A stretch of 64,000 nucleotides of DNA, taken from DSOI01 sp041394885 (GTDB taxonomy: Bacteria; Acidobacteriota; Terriglobia; Bryobacterales; Bryobacteraceae). The notes beneath the pieces were generated by a model. It did not search any database. It had not been told where the DNA came from and worked only from the letters and a program-made list of their open reading frames with translations. The DNA lies in contig JAWKHI010000034.1 of NCBI GenBank assembly GCA_041394885.1, forward strand, positions 1 through 64,000, written 5' to 3'. Positions 36,347-46,240 of this stretch are shown here, one piece after another. How positions within the stretch are numbered: position 1 is the stretch's first letter; each line of letters starts with the position of its first letter. Position numbers and translations under genes: made by a program.

Positions 36347-38040
36347 TCGTCCAGTACTTGTACGTAAGTGGTGCGAGCGCCGGAGACAACCCAACCGTCG
36401 ATGGGAAAGTCAAACTGCGCGAGCTTCGACGTGGCCGCGGGCGTGGCGGCGCCGGGATCATTGCGGAGCAACAGCGCCAGGGAGGGAGGAGGATCCGGCA
36501 GGTGGCGGCCATGCACGACGAAACCCGGTTCCACGCGATTAATCCGCAGCGTGGCCGCACTGTTGCCGCGAAGGCCGTTCAAGATCTCCACCACGCGGCC
36601 GGCGGTGTCCGGCGGTTGTGTGAGGATGGATGCATACTCGGCGATATTGGTGGTCATCGCATCGGCAGCGGTGATCTGCAGGTTGCCGGCCGATGCGCCC
36701 ACTGGCACACGATACTCCACCTTGCGGCGCATCTCCACGCCTCCGGGGCCGCCGAGGAGCAGATGAACGTCAAAACTTTCGCCCGGACGGACGCGGGTGC
36801 GGGACGTCCAGAGCTGCTCGACTCGCAGCAGCCGGCGGTCGTCCTGTACATCGATATCGAGATCGATGCCCTTGGGTTTGAACTCACCGAATCCGCTCTG
36901 CATCGCGTAACTCAACGGGATCGAAGCAGCCAGCGAGGCCAGCAGCGCGACGTTGGTCTCCGCGGCGTAGGTATTGTCGATGCTGACCGGAGCACCCGCC
37001 GCGAACCGGATCCTGCCCTTCACGTCGACGGTCGAGGAGCCAGTGGTGCGCTCGGTGCCGTCTATGGCCGAGTAGGTGGCCATCTGCAGAAGAAACGGCG
37101 TAAGCAGCCGGTCCTCCACGATATCCATCTTGTACAAATCACGGCCCTTCACATTGATCGACACGGGGACCATCGCCGCCCGCTGTCCAATCCGCCCGGC
37201 GATGGCGGCGCTGTAGTCGGCGGTGATGGCGCCCACCCATTCGCGCGCGGCGGAAATCTTGAACGAGGTGCTGAGGTTGGGAAGCAGCGCGAGAACCTCC
37301 GCGCGGGCGAACGGCATTTCGGTTGGACCCATCGACAGAAATCTGTGGCCGAAGGCGAACACGCGATTGCCGTCGATGTGCGTCACGGTGCCGTCGGCGC
37401 CCACAGAAAGATCACCATTCACCAATTGCACGCTGATCATGGAGCCGGGCTGCAGTGGCGCCGGACTTCCGCCGCGGTTTGCGCGCCCTCCCCCACCGGC
37501 GCCCTGCATCGGCTCCAACCCGAGCGCTCGCAGTTGCGGAGTGAACTGCTCGATGGCGCCGCGCGTGAAGCCCCCAAACGACAGCGGCGTCGCGATCTCG
37601 AGCATTCGGGCGCCACCAGCGGCATATTCCGGCCGATTCTTCGCCAACTCATCGAGGCTGCGCCCGCTAGCTCGGCGGGGAGGATCGCTGCGTAACATCT
37701 CTTCAATAGGGCGTATGCCCGCGATAGGTTCTTTGGAAAAAGCGAACGCCAGCGCCACCGCGCCCAGCAGTTTGCCGTCCACATACACCGGACTTCCGCT
37801 CATGCCCTGCATCACGCCGGACCCGGCGAGTGGACCACCGGAGAGTCTGCCCAGGATGATCGATTGCTTCGGGCCTGCGTTCTCGAGCACCCCGAGGATA
37901 TCGACCTGAAACTCTTCCACGCGGTCGCCGGCAAACACGGTGCGGCCCACGCCGCGCATGCCGGCGCGGACCTCACGCAGCGGTAGTATGTTCTGGCCAA
38001 ACAGCGATGCTGCCAGAAACAAGCCGACAATGCGGATCAC
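36343..38040 (-). CDS. SpoIVB-type S55 peptidase domain protein
   Basis: 565 residues with a signal peptide (RIVGLFLAASLFGQ). The N-terminal third is the S55 domain: REVRAGMRGVGRTVFAGDRVEEFQV, then GVMQGMSGSPVYVDGKLLGAVA with the catalytic-type Ser83, and GTVTHIDGNRVFAFGHRFL, the usual His segment. In Bacillus SpoIVB signals across a membrane in sporulation, but no sporulation genes are present. The rest is beta-rich and may hold the PDZ-like or target-binding part. The start is GTG at 38040. Its stop overlaps the propeller gene start (ATGA), so the pair is likely coregulated and perhaps forms a complex. Confidence 0.87.
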   Translation of the reverse strand: MIRIVGLFLAASLFGQNILPLREVRAGMRGVGRTVFAGDRVEEFQVDILGVLENAGPKQSIILGRLSGGPLAGSGVMQGMSGSPVYVDGKLLGAVALAFAFSKEPIAGIRPIEEMLRSDPPRRASGRSLDELAKNRPEYAAGGARMLEIATPLSFGGFTRGAIEQFTPQLRALGLEPMQGAGGGGRANRGGSPAPLQPGSMISVQLVNGDLSVGADGTVTHIDGNRVFAFGHRFLSMGPTEMPFARAEVLALLPNLSTSFKISAAREWVGAITADYSAAIAGRIGQRAAMVPVSINVKGRDLYKMDIVEDRLLTPFLLQMATYSAIDGTERTTGSSTVDVKGRIRFAAGAPVSIDNTYAAETNVALLASLAASIPLSYAMQSGFGEFKPKGIDLDIDVQDDRRLLRVEQLWTSRTRVRPGESFDVHLLLGGPGGVEMRRKVEYRVPVGASAGNLQITAADAMTTNIAEYASILTQPPDTAGRVVEILNGLRGNSAATLRINRVEPGFVVHGRHLPDPPPSLALLLRNDPGAATPAATSKLAQFDFPIDGWVVSGARTTYVQVLDE

Positions 38041-38055
38041 ACCTTAATTCTAAGC

Positions 38056-41000
38056 TCAGCCGGACCGGAGAGATTCGACCAGCGGCAACCGCAGCGCCAA
38101 TCGCGTGGCGACTGCCGTGGCGATGAGGCCGGTTGCGAGCACGGCCAGCAGCAGGCAGCCCATGGAGACAGCCGAAAACCGGACGCCGCGTGAAGCGAGC
38201 ACGGGGGCGATGGCCAAGGCTGCCGTTCCTGCGCCAATGGCAAGGCTCACGGCAAGCAGTGCCAGGTTCTCGGTCAACACCAAGCGCGAGAGATCGGCGC
38301 GCGAATAGCCGACCGCCGCAAGCAGCCCGAACTCGCGCCGCCGCTCATACACGTTGCGGAACAAAATCGCCGCGAGTCCGATCGTTCCGAGCAGAAGGCC
38401 GAGCGCCCCGAGGCTCTGGAACGTGGATAGGTACGTGTTTTCGACACGGTGAAAAGCCGCCAGCCGGTCCGCCGTGGCAGTGACATCGAGGCCATGATCG
38501 GCCAGCGCGCTCTCGATCGCCGCCACCGTTTCCTTGCGGCCCACCTCAGGCGCTTCGATCAGAAACACGCGGAAACCTTGTTGCCGCGGAAACGCCCGGA
38601 TGAAACTGCGTTCAGCGATCAGGATCTCACTCTGAAAAATGCTGTCACTGAGCGCGGCGACAAAGCGCAAGCGCTGCCCGCCCGGTAGCAGCAACTCATC
38701 TCCGATGCTCTTGTGAAGAACGTACTGCATGGAGTTCGCATCCGCAACAGCCGGAATCGCGCCGTCGGCGGCGTCGGCTTCCAGATCCTTCCACGATCCG
38801 GCCGCGAAGGAGAAACGCCCCTCTTTCATCAACGAGTCCGGCAGGCCGAGGATGCGCGGATTCTGCGGTTGATACAGATTGAGGCAACTGGCGTCGTCTC
38901 CGGGCCGCAGTCGCAGCGGCACGAATCGCAGCCCGGGTGTTTCCGGCAGGTTGAGATCGGCGCGCTCCGAATTCGGGTTCAGATAAATGGGCCGCACGGA
39001 TTCGCCAATCAAGGGAAACCCACCGGCGCCGGAATGCCGATCGGATTGCAGCGCGTGGGGATCCCTTCGAAAGGCTTCCACCGACACGATCAAAAACGTG
39101 GCGGAAGCGATGAGAGCGGCCGACAGAACCGTCCTTCCGGGCCGATGCGAGAGATTGCGCAGCGCCAAGCCGGCGCGGGACCGAACCAGTCTGGAGGTGG
39201 CGGTCTGCAACCGGGCGCGCAAGAGGGCGAGCGCGGCAACCAGGGCCAGCATGCCTCCTCCGAAAAATCCGCCCGCGGCGGGAATCGCGCCCGCTCCCCC
39301 CGCGGCAAGTAGTCCGGCAGCGGCCAGACCGGCTCCAATGGCCACCCATCGGGCGCGCGACTTGGAGGAAGCGACGCCGTGCGCCGCCGCACCGGCCAGC
39401 AGAGATCGGGGTGACCAGTCCCGGATACCGCGCAGCGTCAGCAAAATGGCCAGCATCGCGGCTAGAACGCCACCCATCACACCGGCCGCCAGCGGACCCG
39501 GCGATACCGTCAACGACAACGCCGATGTCCCTACCGCACCGGACCACCATGTGCCAAGCCCATAGAGAATGGTCCATGCATAAGCGACGGCGCCAAGCGC
39601 GCCCACCAGCGCACCCGACAGGGCCAGCACCATGCCCTCGCTCAAGAAGAGCTTGCGGATCCGGGACGCGTCGAAGCCAACCGAACGCAGCAGCCCGATT
39701 TCCGAATACCGCTGTTCGATGCCGAGCCGGAAAAACAGCGCCGCCAGCAGAAGAGCGGAAACCATGAGAAAGAAACTGAAGTAGCTGAAGTACTCCCCGA
39801 AATCGGTTGCGCCGCGCGCGGCTTCTTCGTTCCTGGCCCGAAGCGGAATCACGGCCAAGCCGTTCTCTTCCGGCTTCACGACCGCACGCAGCCGCTGGCG
39901 GAACTCGGTGGCGGCCTTGTTCAGCGCCTCTTCGTCGTCCTGATCCTCGGGCGGCTCCATGCGCAAAGCCGTCACCTTGCCCCATCGCGATTGCCAAAGC
40001 CGCTGTCCGCGATCGATGCGAATCCAGGCTTTCGGAGTAGTTTTGTAGCGATCCCAGTATTCTTCGTCGCGGTCATGAATGCGGCTGAGGTCCACCGGAA
40101 AAGGCGGATCCCAATCGGAAACGTTTTCGGCGTCGGTGATGCCGGGATACTCGGGCGAAAGGTCGCGATCGGCAGCCAGTCCTTCGATGGGAACGACACC
40201 GCCGGCGGTGAACTGCGCTTTCTCGGTGGTTAACCGGCCGTCGGCGTGCCAGTAGAGATACTCCATCGTCACGGGCGTTCCTTCGCGCGGGTTCAAGTCG
40301 CGCGCGGCCCATTCGTTGAAGACGATCGTGGCATCGGTGGCCGTATCCTTGAAGCGCTCGTCGAGTTCGGCCAGGTCAATCGCAGCCACAAGGGAATAGG
40401 CGATCTCACGGTCGCCGGCGCGCAGCGTCGTAGCCATGTAGGTGAGCACGGGCGTAACTCTCAGGCCGAGCCCGCCGGCCACCGAACGCGCCGCATCCGC
40501 CAGCGCATCCGGGATGATGCCGCTCGCGGTCTCGAACTGGATGACGCCGGCTTCGTCGAGTGCTTTGATCCGTAAGCCAAGGTCTTCGATGGTCCAGGCG
40601 CTATCAAGGATCTGTTCCACGGGTGCGGCTGTAGTGCCAGTGAGGATGGTGTTGACGCGGCCGGATGCTCCGATCTCGCTCTGGAGCCTGTCGAGCGGGA
40701 CGAAGATGGCGCGCACCGAACCCTGGGTGGGCCGCAGGGAAAACTCGCCCAGTTCACTCGACGCGAGCACGCTCTTCGCGTTGAAACGGATCGTCGGAGC
40801 GGCATCGTCCTTGCGTCCGAACAGGGACTCGGCCGGAATGTCGGTGGGCTTTTCCAGACGCAACAGAATCGTGTCGCCGGCCGCCGCTCCCAGTTCCGCG
40901 GCAAGCGGCGCACTCAGTGCGATGTCGCGGTTCGCGATTCCCGGGGACGCCTTTCCGTGGAATTTCCAGAACCGGGAGTCGACGCCGTACACCATCACTC

Positions 41001-41295
41001 CCGAAGCGCGGCGGCCGCTGTTCTGGTGGGTGACGATGCCTTCGAGCACGATCATCGGGCAAGCGTCGCCGAATGCGCCGGCCAACTGCTCACGGAACAA
41101 ATTCGTGGCTGTCAGCAGGGACTGCGTGTTTCCGATGCGCTCAACGGCAATGCGCCGCAGGCTGGACCGCACGGAGTCACCGACGAGGAAGGCCCCCGCC
41201 AGTACGGCCACGGCCGTGGCCACGCCCGCCACAACCGCCAGGTTCGTGCGGCGATAGTAGGCCAGCCCGCGCCGAATCAAGGTGGCGGTGGTCAT
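38056..41295 (-). CDS. ABC transporter permease, duplicated FtsX type
   Basis: 1079-residue permease with roughly ten helices. An N-terminal helix (LAVVAGVATAVAVLAGAFLVG) and long extracytoplasmic part are followed by FtsX helices with EQRYSEIGLLRSVGFDASRIRKLFL. A second helix (RTVLSAALIASATFLIVSVEAF), another extracytoplasmic part and a second FtsX set (VYERRREFGLLAAVGYSRADLSRLVL) complete it. The two FtsX halves in one chain match the large exporters that pair with a LolD-like ATPase. The frame is open upstream, but ATG 41295 gives a sensible N-terminus (TTATLIRRGLAYYRR). It lies 28 bases after the ATPase gene. Confidence 0.88.
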   Translation of the reverse strand: MTTATLIRRGLAYYRRTNLAVVAGVATAVAVLAGAFLVGDSVRSSLRRIAVERIGNTQSLLTATNLFREQLAGAFGDACPMIVLEGIVTHQNSGRRASGVMVYGVDSRFWKFHGKASPGIANRDIALSAPLAAELGAAAGDTILLRLEKPTDIPAESLFGRKDDAAPTIRFNAKSVLASSELGEFSLRPTQGSVRAIFVPLDRLQSEIGASGRVNTILTGTTAAPVEQILDSAWTIEDLGLRIKALDEAGVIQFETASGIIPDALADAARSVAGGLGLRVTPVLTYMATTLRAGDREIAYSLVAAIDLAELDERFKDTATDATIVFNEWAARDLNPREGTPVTMEYLYWHADGRLTTEKAQFTAGGVVPIEGLAADRDLSPEYPGITDAENVSDWDPPFPVDLSRIHDRDEEYWDRYKTTPKAWIRIDRGQRLWQSRWGKVTALRMEPPEDQDDEEALNKAATEFRQRLRAVVKPEENGLAVIPLRARNEEAARGATDFGEYFSYFSFFLMVSALLLAALFFRLGIEQRYSEIGLLRSVGFDASRIRKLFLSEGMVLALSGALVGALGAVAYAWTILYGLGTWWSGAVGTSALSLTVSPGPLAAGVMGGVLAAMLAILLTLRGIRDWSPRSLLAGAAAHGVASSKSRARWVAIGAGLAAAGLLAAGGAGAIPAAGGFFGGGMLALVAALALLRARLQTATSRLVRSRAGLALRNLSHRPGRTVLSAALIASATFLIVSVEAFRRDPHALQSDRHSGAGGFPLIGESVRPIYLNPNSERADLNLPETPGLRFVPLRLRPGDDASCLNLYQPQNPRILGLPDSLMKEGRFSFAAGSWKDLEADAADGAIPAVADANSMQYVLHKSIGDELLLPGGQRLRFVAALSDSIFQSEILIAERSFIRAFPRQQGFRVFLIEAPEVGRKETVAAIESALADHGLDVTATADRLAAFHRVENTYLSTFQSLGALGLLLGTIGLAAILFRNVYERRREFGLLAAVGYSRADLSRLVLTENLALLAVSLAIGAGTAALAIAPVLASRGVRFSAVSMGCLLLAVLATGLIATAVATRLALRLPLVESLRSG

Positions 41296-41323
41296 ACCGT
41301 GCGTCTCACACGGCGAACTCGTC

Positions 41324-41998
41324 TCATGAGCCGAGCCCCATGAGACGCCCGGCGTTGAGTTCGTACCGGCGTTCCGCCTTCCCGGCCAGCGCCTCACTGT
41401 GGGTCACGATCACCAGGATCACCGATTGCTCGCGGTGCAACCCGAACAGCAGATCGGCCACCGCGCCTGCCGAGGTGCGGTCCAGGTTACCGGTCGGTTC
41501 GTCGCAGAGCATGAGCTTCGGCTCCCGGATCAGAGCACGCGCGATGGCCACTCGCTGCTTCTCGCCGCCGGAGAGTTGCGAGGGCAAGTGGGTGAGCCTG
41601 CCGCCCAGCCCCACGCGGTCAAGCAGTTTGCGGGCCCGGGCTTCGTCTTCAGCGGCATTTCCCCCACGGGCCATTGCGGGAATTAGCGCGTTCTCGAGAA
41701 CGGTGCATTGCGGCAGCAAACAATGATCCTGAAAGACGAATCCGACGGCGCGGTTGCGGAAAGCCGCCAACTCCGGCTCCGGCATCGAGAACGGATCCTG
41801 CCCATCCAGACGCATGGTTCCACTGGAGGGCGGCTCCAGAGCACCGAGAATGGATAGCAGCGTGCTCTTCCCGCTGCCGGAGGGGCCCATAATCGAAAGT
41901 GAATCCCCCGGCGCGGCCCGCAGCGCAATGCCGTCGAGAATCTTCAGCGGGCCGGCCACAGTGTCGTAGTGTTTGCAAATACTGTCAAGTTCCAACAA
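41324..41998 (-). CDS. ABC transporter ATP-binding protein
   Basis: 224-residue nucleotide-binding subunit for the large permease that follows on the minus strand. Walker A is GPSGSGKST, Q-loop region FVFQDHCLLPQC, signature LSGGEKQRVAIARAL, Walker B LMLCDEPTGNLD and H-loop VIVTHSEAL. No ATG is present at the N-terminus: translation starts at TTG 41998 or the TTG at 41995. It is divergent from the acetyltransferase fusion gene, with 37 bases between. Confidence 0.92.
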   Translation of the reverse strand: MLELDSICKHYDTVAGPLKILDGIALRAAPGDSLSIMGPSGSGKSTLLSILGALEPPSSGTMRLDGQDPFSMPEPELAAFRNRAVGFVFQDHCLLPQCTVLENALIPAMARGGNAAEDEARARKLLDRVGLGGRLTHLPSQLSGGEKQRVAIARALIREPKLMLCDEPTGNLDRTSAGAVADLLFGLHREQSVILVIVTHSEALAGKAERRYELNAGRLMGLGS

Positions 41999-42035
41999 AC
42001 CGATAGGGTAACACCGCCATCAACGCAACAATCGC

Positions 42036-44792
42036 ATGACTAGCATCAAAAAGAACACCGAAACCGCGCATGACCTGCTAAGCCGCAAAGAGAATCCGCT
42101 GGACCGCTTCTTCCGCCCGAGGAACGTCGCGCTGGTGGGGGCCTCGGAGAGTGAAGGCTCGGTCGGCCGCACTACTCTGTGGAACCTCATCAGTTCGCCG
42201 TTCGGCGGAACCGTCTTCCCGGTGAATCCAAAGCGAGCGAGTATTCTCGGGATCAAGGCGTATCCTTCGATCGCCGATGTGCCGGCGCAAGTGGATCTGG
42301 CCGTGATCGCCACCGCCGCCACATCCGTACCCACGGTGATGGAGCAATGCGTAGCCGCGGGAGTCACCAACGCCATCATCATCTCCGCGGGCTTCCAGGA
42401 ACTGGGCCCGGAGGGCGAAGCGCTGCAGGCACGGGTGAAGCAGATCGCGCAGCAATCCGGCATCCGCGTGATTGGACCCAACTGCCTCGGCCTGATGTCG
42501 CCCACCACGGGACTCAACGCCAGCTTTGCGGCCACGATGGCCAAGCCCGGTAACGTCGGCTTCATCAGCCAGAGCGGAGCGCTCTGCACGGCCGTGCTCG
42601 ATTGGAGTGTGGAGGCGTCGGTGGGGTTCAGTGCGTTCGTTTCGATCGGCGCGATGGTGGACGTGGGATGGGGTGACCTAATCGACTATCTTGGCAACGA
42701 TCCGCGGACGCGCAGCATTCTCATCTACATGGAGTCTGTGGGCGACGCTCGTTCATTCCTGTCGGCCGCGCGTGAGGTGGCGCTCCGCAAGCCGATCATA
42801 GTCATCAAGGCGGGACGCACCGCGGCGGGAGGCAAGGCCGCGGCGTCCCACACCGGCGCGATGACGGGGAGCGACGCCGTGCTCGACGCGGCCTTCCGCC
42901 GCATCGGCGTGCTGCGCGTCACCAACATCTCGGAGTTGTTCTTCATGGCGGAGGTGCTCTCGAAACAGCCGCCGCCGCAGGGCCGGCGCCTCACGATTCT
43001 CACCAACGCCGGCGGTCCGGCGGTGCTCGCCACGGACTCGCTGATTTCCGAAGGCGGCCAACTCACCGATCTGGCCCCGGAAACAATGGACGCGCTCAAC
43101 GGCTTTCTACCGGCTCATTGGAGCCGCGGCAACCCGATCGACATCCTCGGCGACGCCGGCCCGGATCGCTACGCCAAGGCCATCGAGATCGCCGCCAAGG
43201 ATCCATCGAGCGACGGCCTTCTAGTGGTGCTGACGCCCCAGGCGATGACCGATGCCACCAAAACGGCCGAAGCGCTCAAGCCCTACGCGCACTATCGCGG
43301 CAAGCCGGTGCTGGCGAGTTGGATGGGCGGTCCTGAGGTGGAGTCCGGCGCGCGGATCCTCACCGCGGCGGGCATTCCCAATTTCCCATATCCGGACACG
43401 GCGGCACGCATGTTCTACTACATGTACCGCTACACCTACAATCTGCGCGGCCTCTACGAAACACCGGCGCTGCTCGAGGAAGAAGCACCGATTGACCGCG
43501 AGAGTGTCCGCTCGCTCATTGGCCGGGCCCGCGCACAGGGCAGGACGCTGCTCACGGAAGCCGAGTCGAAACAGGTGCTGGCGGCCTATGGCATCCCCAC
43601 CACCGATTGCCGCGTTGCGCCGTCTGCGGACGATGCGGTGGCCGCGGCCGAATCGATCGGCTATCCGGTGGTGCTGAAGCTGCACTCGGAAACCATCACG
43701 CACAAGACCGACGTCGGCGGCGTCCGCCTTCACCTGGCCGGCGCGGACGACGTCAGAGCCGCATTCCTCGCCATTCAGGAATCGGTCATGGCCAAAGCGG
43801 GAGCGGACCATTTTCTCGGCGTCACCGTGCAGCCGATGATCCGGCGCGCGGGCTACGAGCTGATCCTCGGATCGAGCATCGATCCGCAGTTTGGCCCCGT
43901 GCTGCTTTTCGGCGTGGGAGGTCAACTGGTGGAAGTGTTTCAGGACCGCGCATTGGCGTTGCCGCCGCTCAACACAACGCTCGCCCGCCGCATGATGGAG
44001 CAGACGCGAATCTACAAGGCGCTGCAAGGCGTGCGCGGGCAGAAGCCGGTGGACATGGCAGAACTCGAAGAGTTGCTTGTGCGATTTTCCCAACTGGTGG
44101 CCGAACAACCCTGGATCAGCGAGATGGACATCAACCCGCTGCTGGCTTCGGGCGATGGCCTGCTGGCGCTCGACGCGCGCATCGTCCTGCACCCGCCCGG
44201 CCTGCAACTCGAGCAGGTGCCACGGCCCGCCATCCGGCCCTATCCGTTGCGGTACCGGTGGGACTTCGTCACCAAGTCCGGCGAAGCAGTGAAGATCCGC
44301 CCGATCGCGCCGGAAGATGAGCCGCTCATCGTACGCTTTCATGAGACGCTTTCCGAGCGGACCGTATACTTCCGCTACCTGCAGGCGATCAACCTCGACC
44401 AGCGCGTCGCGCATGAACGGATGATCCGGATCTGCTTCATTGACTACGATCGCGAAATCGCACTGGTGGCGGTGCGCGAGGATCCGGAATCGGGAGAGCA
44501 GGAGATCATGGGTGTGGGCCGGGTCCAGAAGATCGCTGGAACCACCGAGGCCGAGTTCGCGCTCATGATCGCGGATCGCTTCCACGGCCAGGGGATCGGC
44601 ACCGAACTGCTTCGTCATCTGGTTGACGTCGCCAAGCGCGAGCGCGTGCAGTACGTCATCGCCGAGATACACGGAGAAAACCGCGCGATGCAGGCCATGT
44701 GCCGCAAGCTCGGTTTCAAGATGGAACAGGAGTTCGGAGATCCCACCGTGACCGCGCGCCTGGATCTGTCAGGCGCGACGCCTCCTGCCTAA
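42036..44792 (+). CDS. Bifunctional NDP-forming acyl-CoA synthetase/GNAT protein acetyltransferase (Pat-like)
   Basis: 918 residues in the Pat/AcsD arrangement: a CoA-binding domain (FFRPRNVALVGASESEGSVG, about 25-120), succinyl-CoA-synthetase-like domains (SQSGALCTAVLDWSVEASVG, HTGAMTGSDAVLDAAF), an ATP-grasp domain (GYPVVLKLHSETITHKTDVGGVRL), and a C-terminal GNAT domain (VGRVQKIAGTTEAEFALMIADRFHGQGIGTELLRHLV). In enterobacteria this architecture is a lysine acetyltransferase that shuts off acetyl-CoA synthetase; the synthetase half there is inactive. Here the phospho-histidine-type segment HTGAM is retained, so catalytic activity is possible. It may tune central acetyl-CoA metabolism. Confidence 0.9.
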   Translation: MTSIKKNTETAHDLLSRKENPLDRFFRPRNVALVGASESEGSVGRTTLWNLISSPFGGTVFPVNPKRASILGIKAYPSIADVPAQVDLAVIATAATSVPTVMEQCVAAGVTNAIIISAGFQELGPEGEALQARVKQIAQQSGIRVIGPNCLGLMSPTTGLNASFAATMAKPGNVGFISQSGALCTAVLDWSVEASVGFSAFVSIGAMVDVGWGDLIDYLGNDPRTRSILIYMESVGDARSFLSAAREVALRKPIIVIKAGRTAAGGKAAASHTGAMTGSDAVLDAAFRRIGVLRVTNISELFFMAEVLSKQPPPQGRRLTILTNAGGPAVLATDSLISEGGQLTDLAPETMDALNGFLPAHWSRGNPIDILGDAGPDRYAKAIEIAAKDPSSDGLLVVLTPQAMTDATKTAEALKPYAHYRGKPVLASWMGGPEVESGARILTAAGIPNFPYPDTAARMFYYMYRYTYNLRGLYETPALLEEEAPIDRESVRSLIGRARAQGRTLLTEAESKQVLAAYGIPTTDCRVAPSADDAVAAAESIGYPVVLKLHSETITHKTDVGGVRLHLAGADDVRAAFLAIQESVMAKAGADHFLGVTVQPMIRRAGYELILGSSIDPQFGPVLLFGVGGQLVEVFQDRALALPPLNTTLARRMMEQTRIYKALQGVRGQKPVDMAELEELLVRFSQLVAEQPWISEMDINPLLASGDGLLALDARIVLHPPGLQLEQVPRPAIRPYPLRYRWDFVTKSGEAVKIRPIAPEDEPLIVRFHETLSERTVYFRYLQAINLDQRVAHERMIRICFIDYDREIALVAVREDPESGEQEIMGVGRVQKIAGTTEAEFALMIADRFHGQGIGTELLRHLVDVAKRERVQYVIAEIHGENRAMQAMCRKLGFKMEQEFGDPTVTARLDLSGATPPA

Positions 44793-44813
44793 GAGCCGCT
44801 ATTCTGTGGAGAC

Positions 44814-46217
44814 ATGCGTTACGCCGGTCTCCTCATGCTTGCCTGCAGCGCCGGCTGCGGGTTCCTCGCGGCCCAGGAAGCCCGCATCCGTGACGCTTCG
44901 GCGGCGGTCTCGGAGGGTAGCATCGCCCAAATCATGAAGGCGCTGGGCGAATTTGAGACGCGCAACGTTTTCTCGGATCAGGAGCACCCCACGCGCGGCG
45001 CCGGCGCGGCGCGGCGTTGGATTGCCGCACGGTTCCGCGAGGCGAGTCCGCGGCTGCGCGTTCGTGAGGACCGCTACCGCGTGAAGAAGCGGGGGCGCTT
45101 CTATCGCACCGCCGATGTCGTGAACATCATTGCGGAGCTACCGGGTGTCCAGTCTCCGGAGCGGAAGATTCTCATCTCCGGCCATTACGACACCCTTCAC
45201 ATGATCTACAAGCCGCGCAAGGCCGGAGCCGATCCCGAGTCCGCCCGGGACCTTGATCACGCCGCCAGCGTCGCCGCCGCGGCTCCCGGAGTCAACGACG
45301 ATGGCAGCGGAACCGCCGCCGTACTCGAACTGGCGCGGGTATTGAGCGCGTACGAGTGGGACAACACGCTCGTGTTCGCGGCCTTTGACGCGGAAGAGTA
45401 CGGCCTCATCGGAAGCACACTCCACGCGAACCAGGCGCGCAAAACGGGCGACCGGATCGAGGCGGTACTGAACAACGACATCATCGGCGGCGATGTGGAT
45501 GGCCGCGGCCGGAACATCGGGGATGTGGTGCGCGTATTCGCCGATGGTCCGGCGGATTCGCGTTCGCGGCAATTGTTGCGGCTGGTCCGCGACGTGGCCG
45601 CGCGCTACGGCGATGGGTTCCGGGTCGATCCGGTATTCGCCCGGGACCGCTTCGGCCGCGGCGGTGACCACACTCCGTTCCACGAACGCGGCTACGCAGC
45701 GGTACGGTTCACCACACCGGCGGAGGACTATGCGCATCAGCACACCGCCACCGATACGTTCGACAACGCGTCGCCCGCCTACACGGCGAAGGTGGCGCGG
45801 GTGAACGCAGCCGTAGCGGCCGCCCTGGCGCTCGCACCCGATCCGCCCGTGATCACCAAGGCGCCGCCGCCGAGCGCGCAACGCAACAGCAACGCAGCCA
45901 ACAAGACCTCACGGACAGCCAACATCGCGCGCGGCGGGGATGAGGGAAAAGGCTACGACGCACGCCTGCGGTGGACGGCCAGCAAGGCCCCCGACGTAGC
46001 CGGCTACCGGGTTGTGATGCGAGCGACGACGGCGCCGTTCTGGGAAGAAGAGTTCGATGCCGGCAACAAGACGGAATTCGTGCTGAAAGACGTCTCGATC
46101 GACGACCGGGTCTTTGGAGTGAAAGCAATCGACACGGACGGCAATGAAAGTCTAGTGGAGGCCTACGTGGTACCGCCGTGGCCGCGAACCGCAATCAAGG
46201 CCAAGCCCAGGCCCTGA
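44814..46217 (+). CDS. Exported M28 family metallopeptidase with FN3-like tail
   Basis: 467-residue peptidase. The signal peptide RYAGLLMLACSAGCGFLAAQ could be a lipoprotein-type or Sec signal. The two-zinc M28 ligands are visible: His in ISGHYDTLH, Asp in GVNDDGSGTA, Glu pair in FDAEEYGLIGS, Asp in NNDIIGGDVDG, and His in HQHTATDTFDN. The C-terminal ~110 residues (RLRWTASKAPDVAGYRVVMR, VFGVKAIDTDGNESL) form an FN3-like domain. An aminopeptidase acting outside the cytoplasm is likely. It starts 21 bases after the acetyltransferase gene and ends convergently with cysE. Confidence 0.9.
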   Translation: MRYAGLLMLACSAGCGFLAAQEARIRDASAAVSEGSIAQIMKALGEFETRNVFSDQEHPTRGAGAARRWIAARFREASPRLRVREDRYRVKKRGRFYRTADVVNIIAELPGVQSPERKILISGHYDTLHMIYKPRKAGADPESARDLDHAASVAAAAPGVNDDGSGTAAVLELARVLSAYEWDNTLVFAAFDAEEYGLIGSTLHANQARKTGDRIEAVLNNDIIGGDVDGRGRNIGDVVRVFADGPADSRSRQLLRLVRDVAARYGDGFRVDPVFARDRFGRGGDHTPFHERGYAAVRFTTPAEDYAHQHTATDTFDNASPAYTAKVARVNAAVAAALALAPDPPVITKAPPPSAQRNSNAANKTSRTANIARGGDEGKGYDARLRWTASKAPDVAGYRVVMRATTAPFWEEEFDAGNKTEFVLKDVSIDDRVFGVKAIDTDGNESLVEAYVVPPWPRTAIKAKPRP

Positions 46218-46240
46218 GGCGCGTCGCATGAATTGCCGCT

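Noticed and set aside
34115..38040. Sporulation locus
   Set aside because: The S55 domain recalls SpoIVB, but no sporulation genes are present and the partner is a propeller protein.
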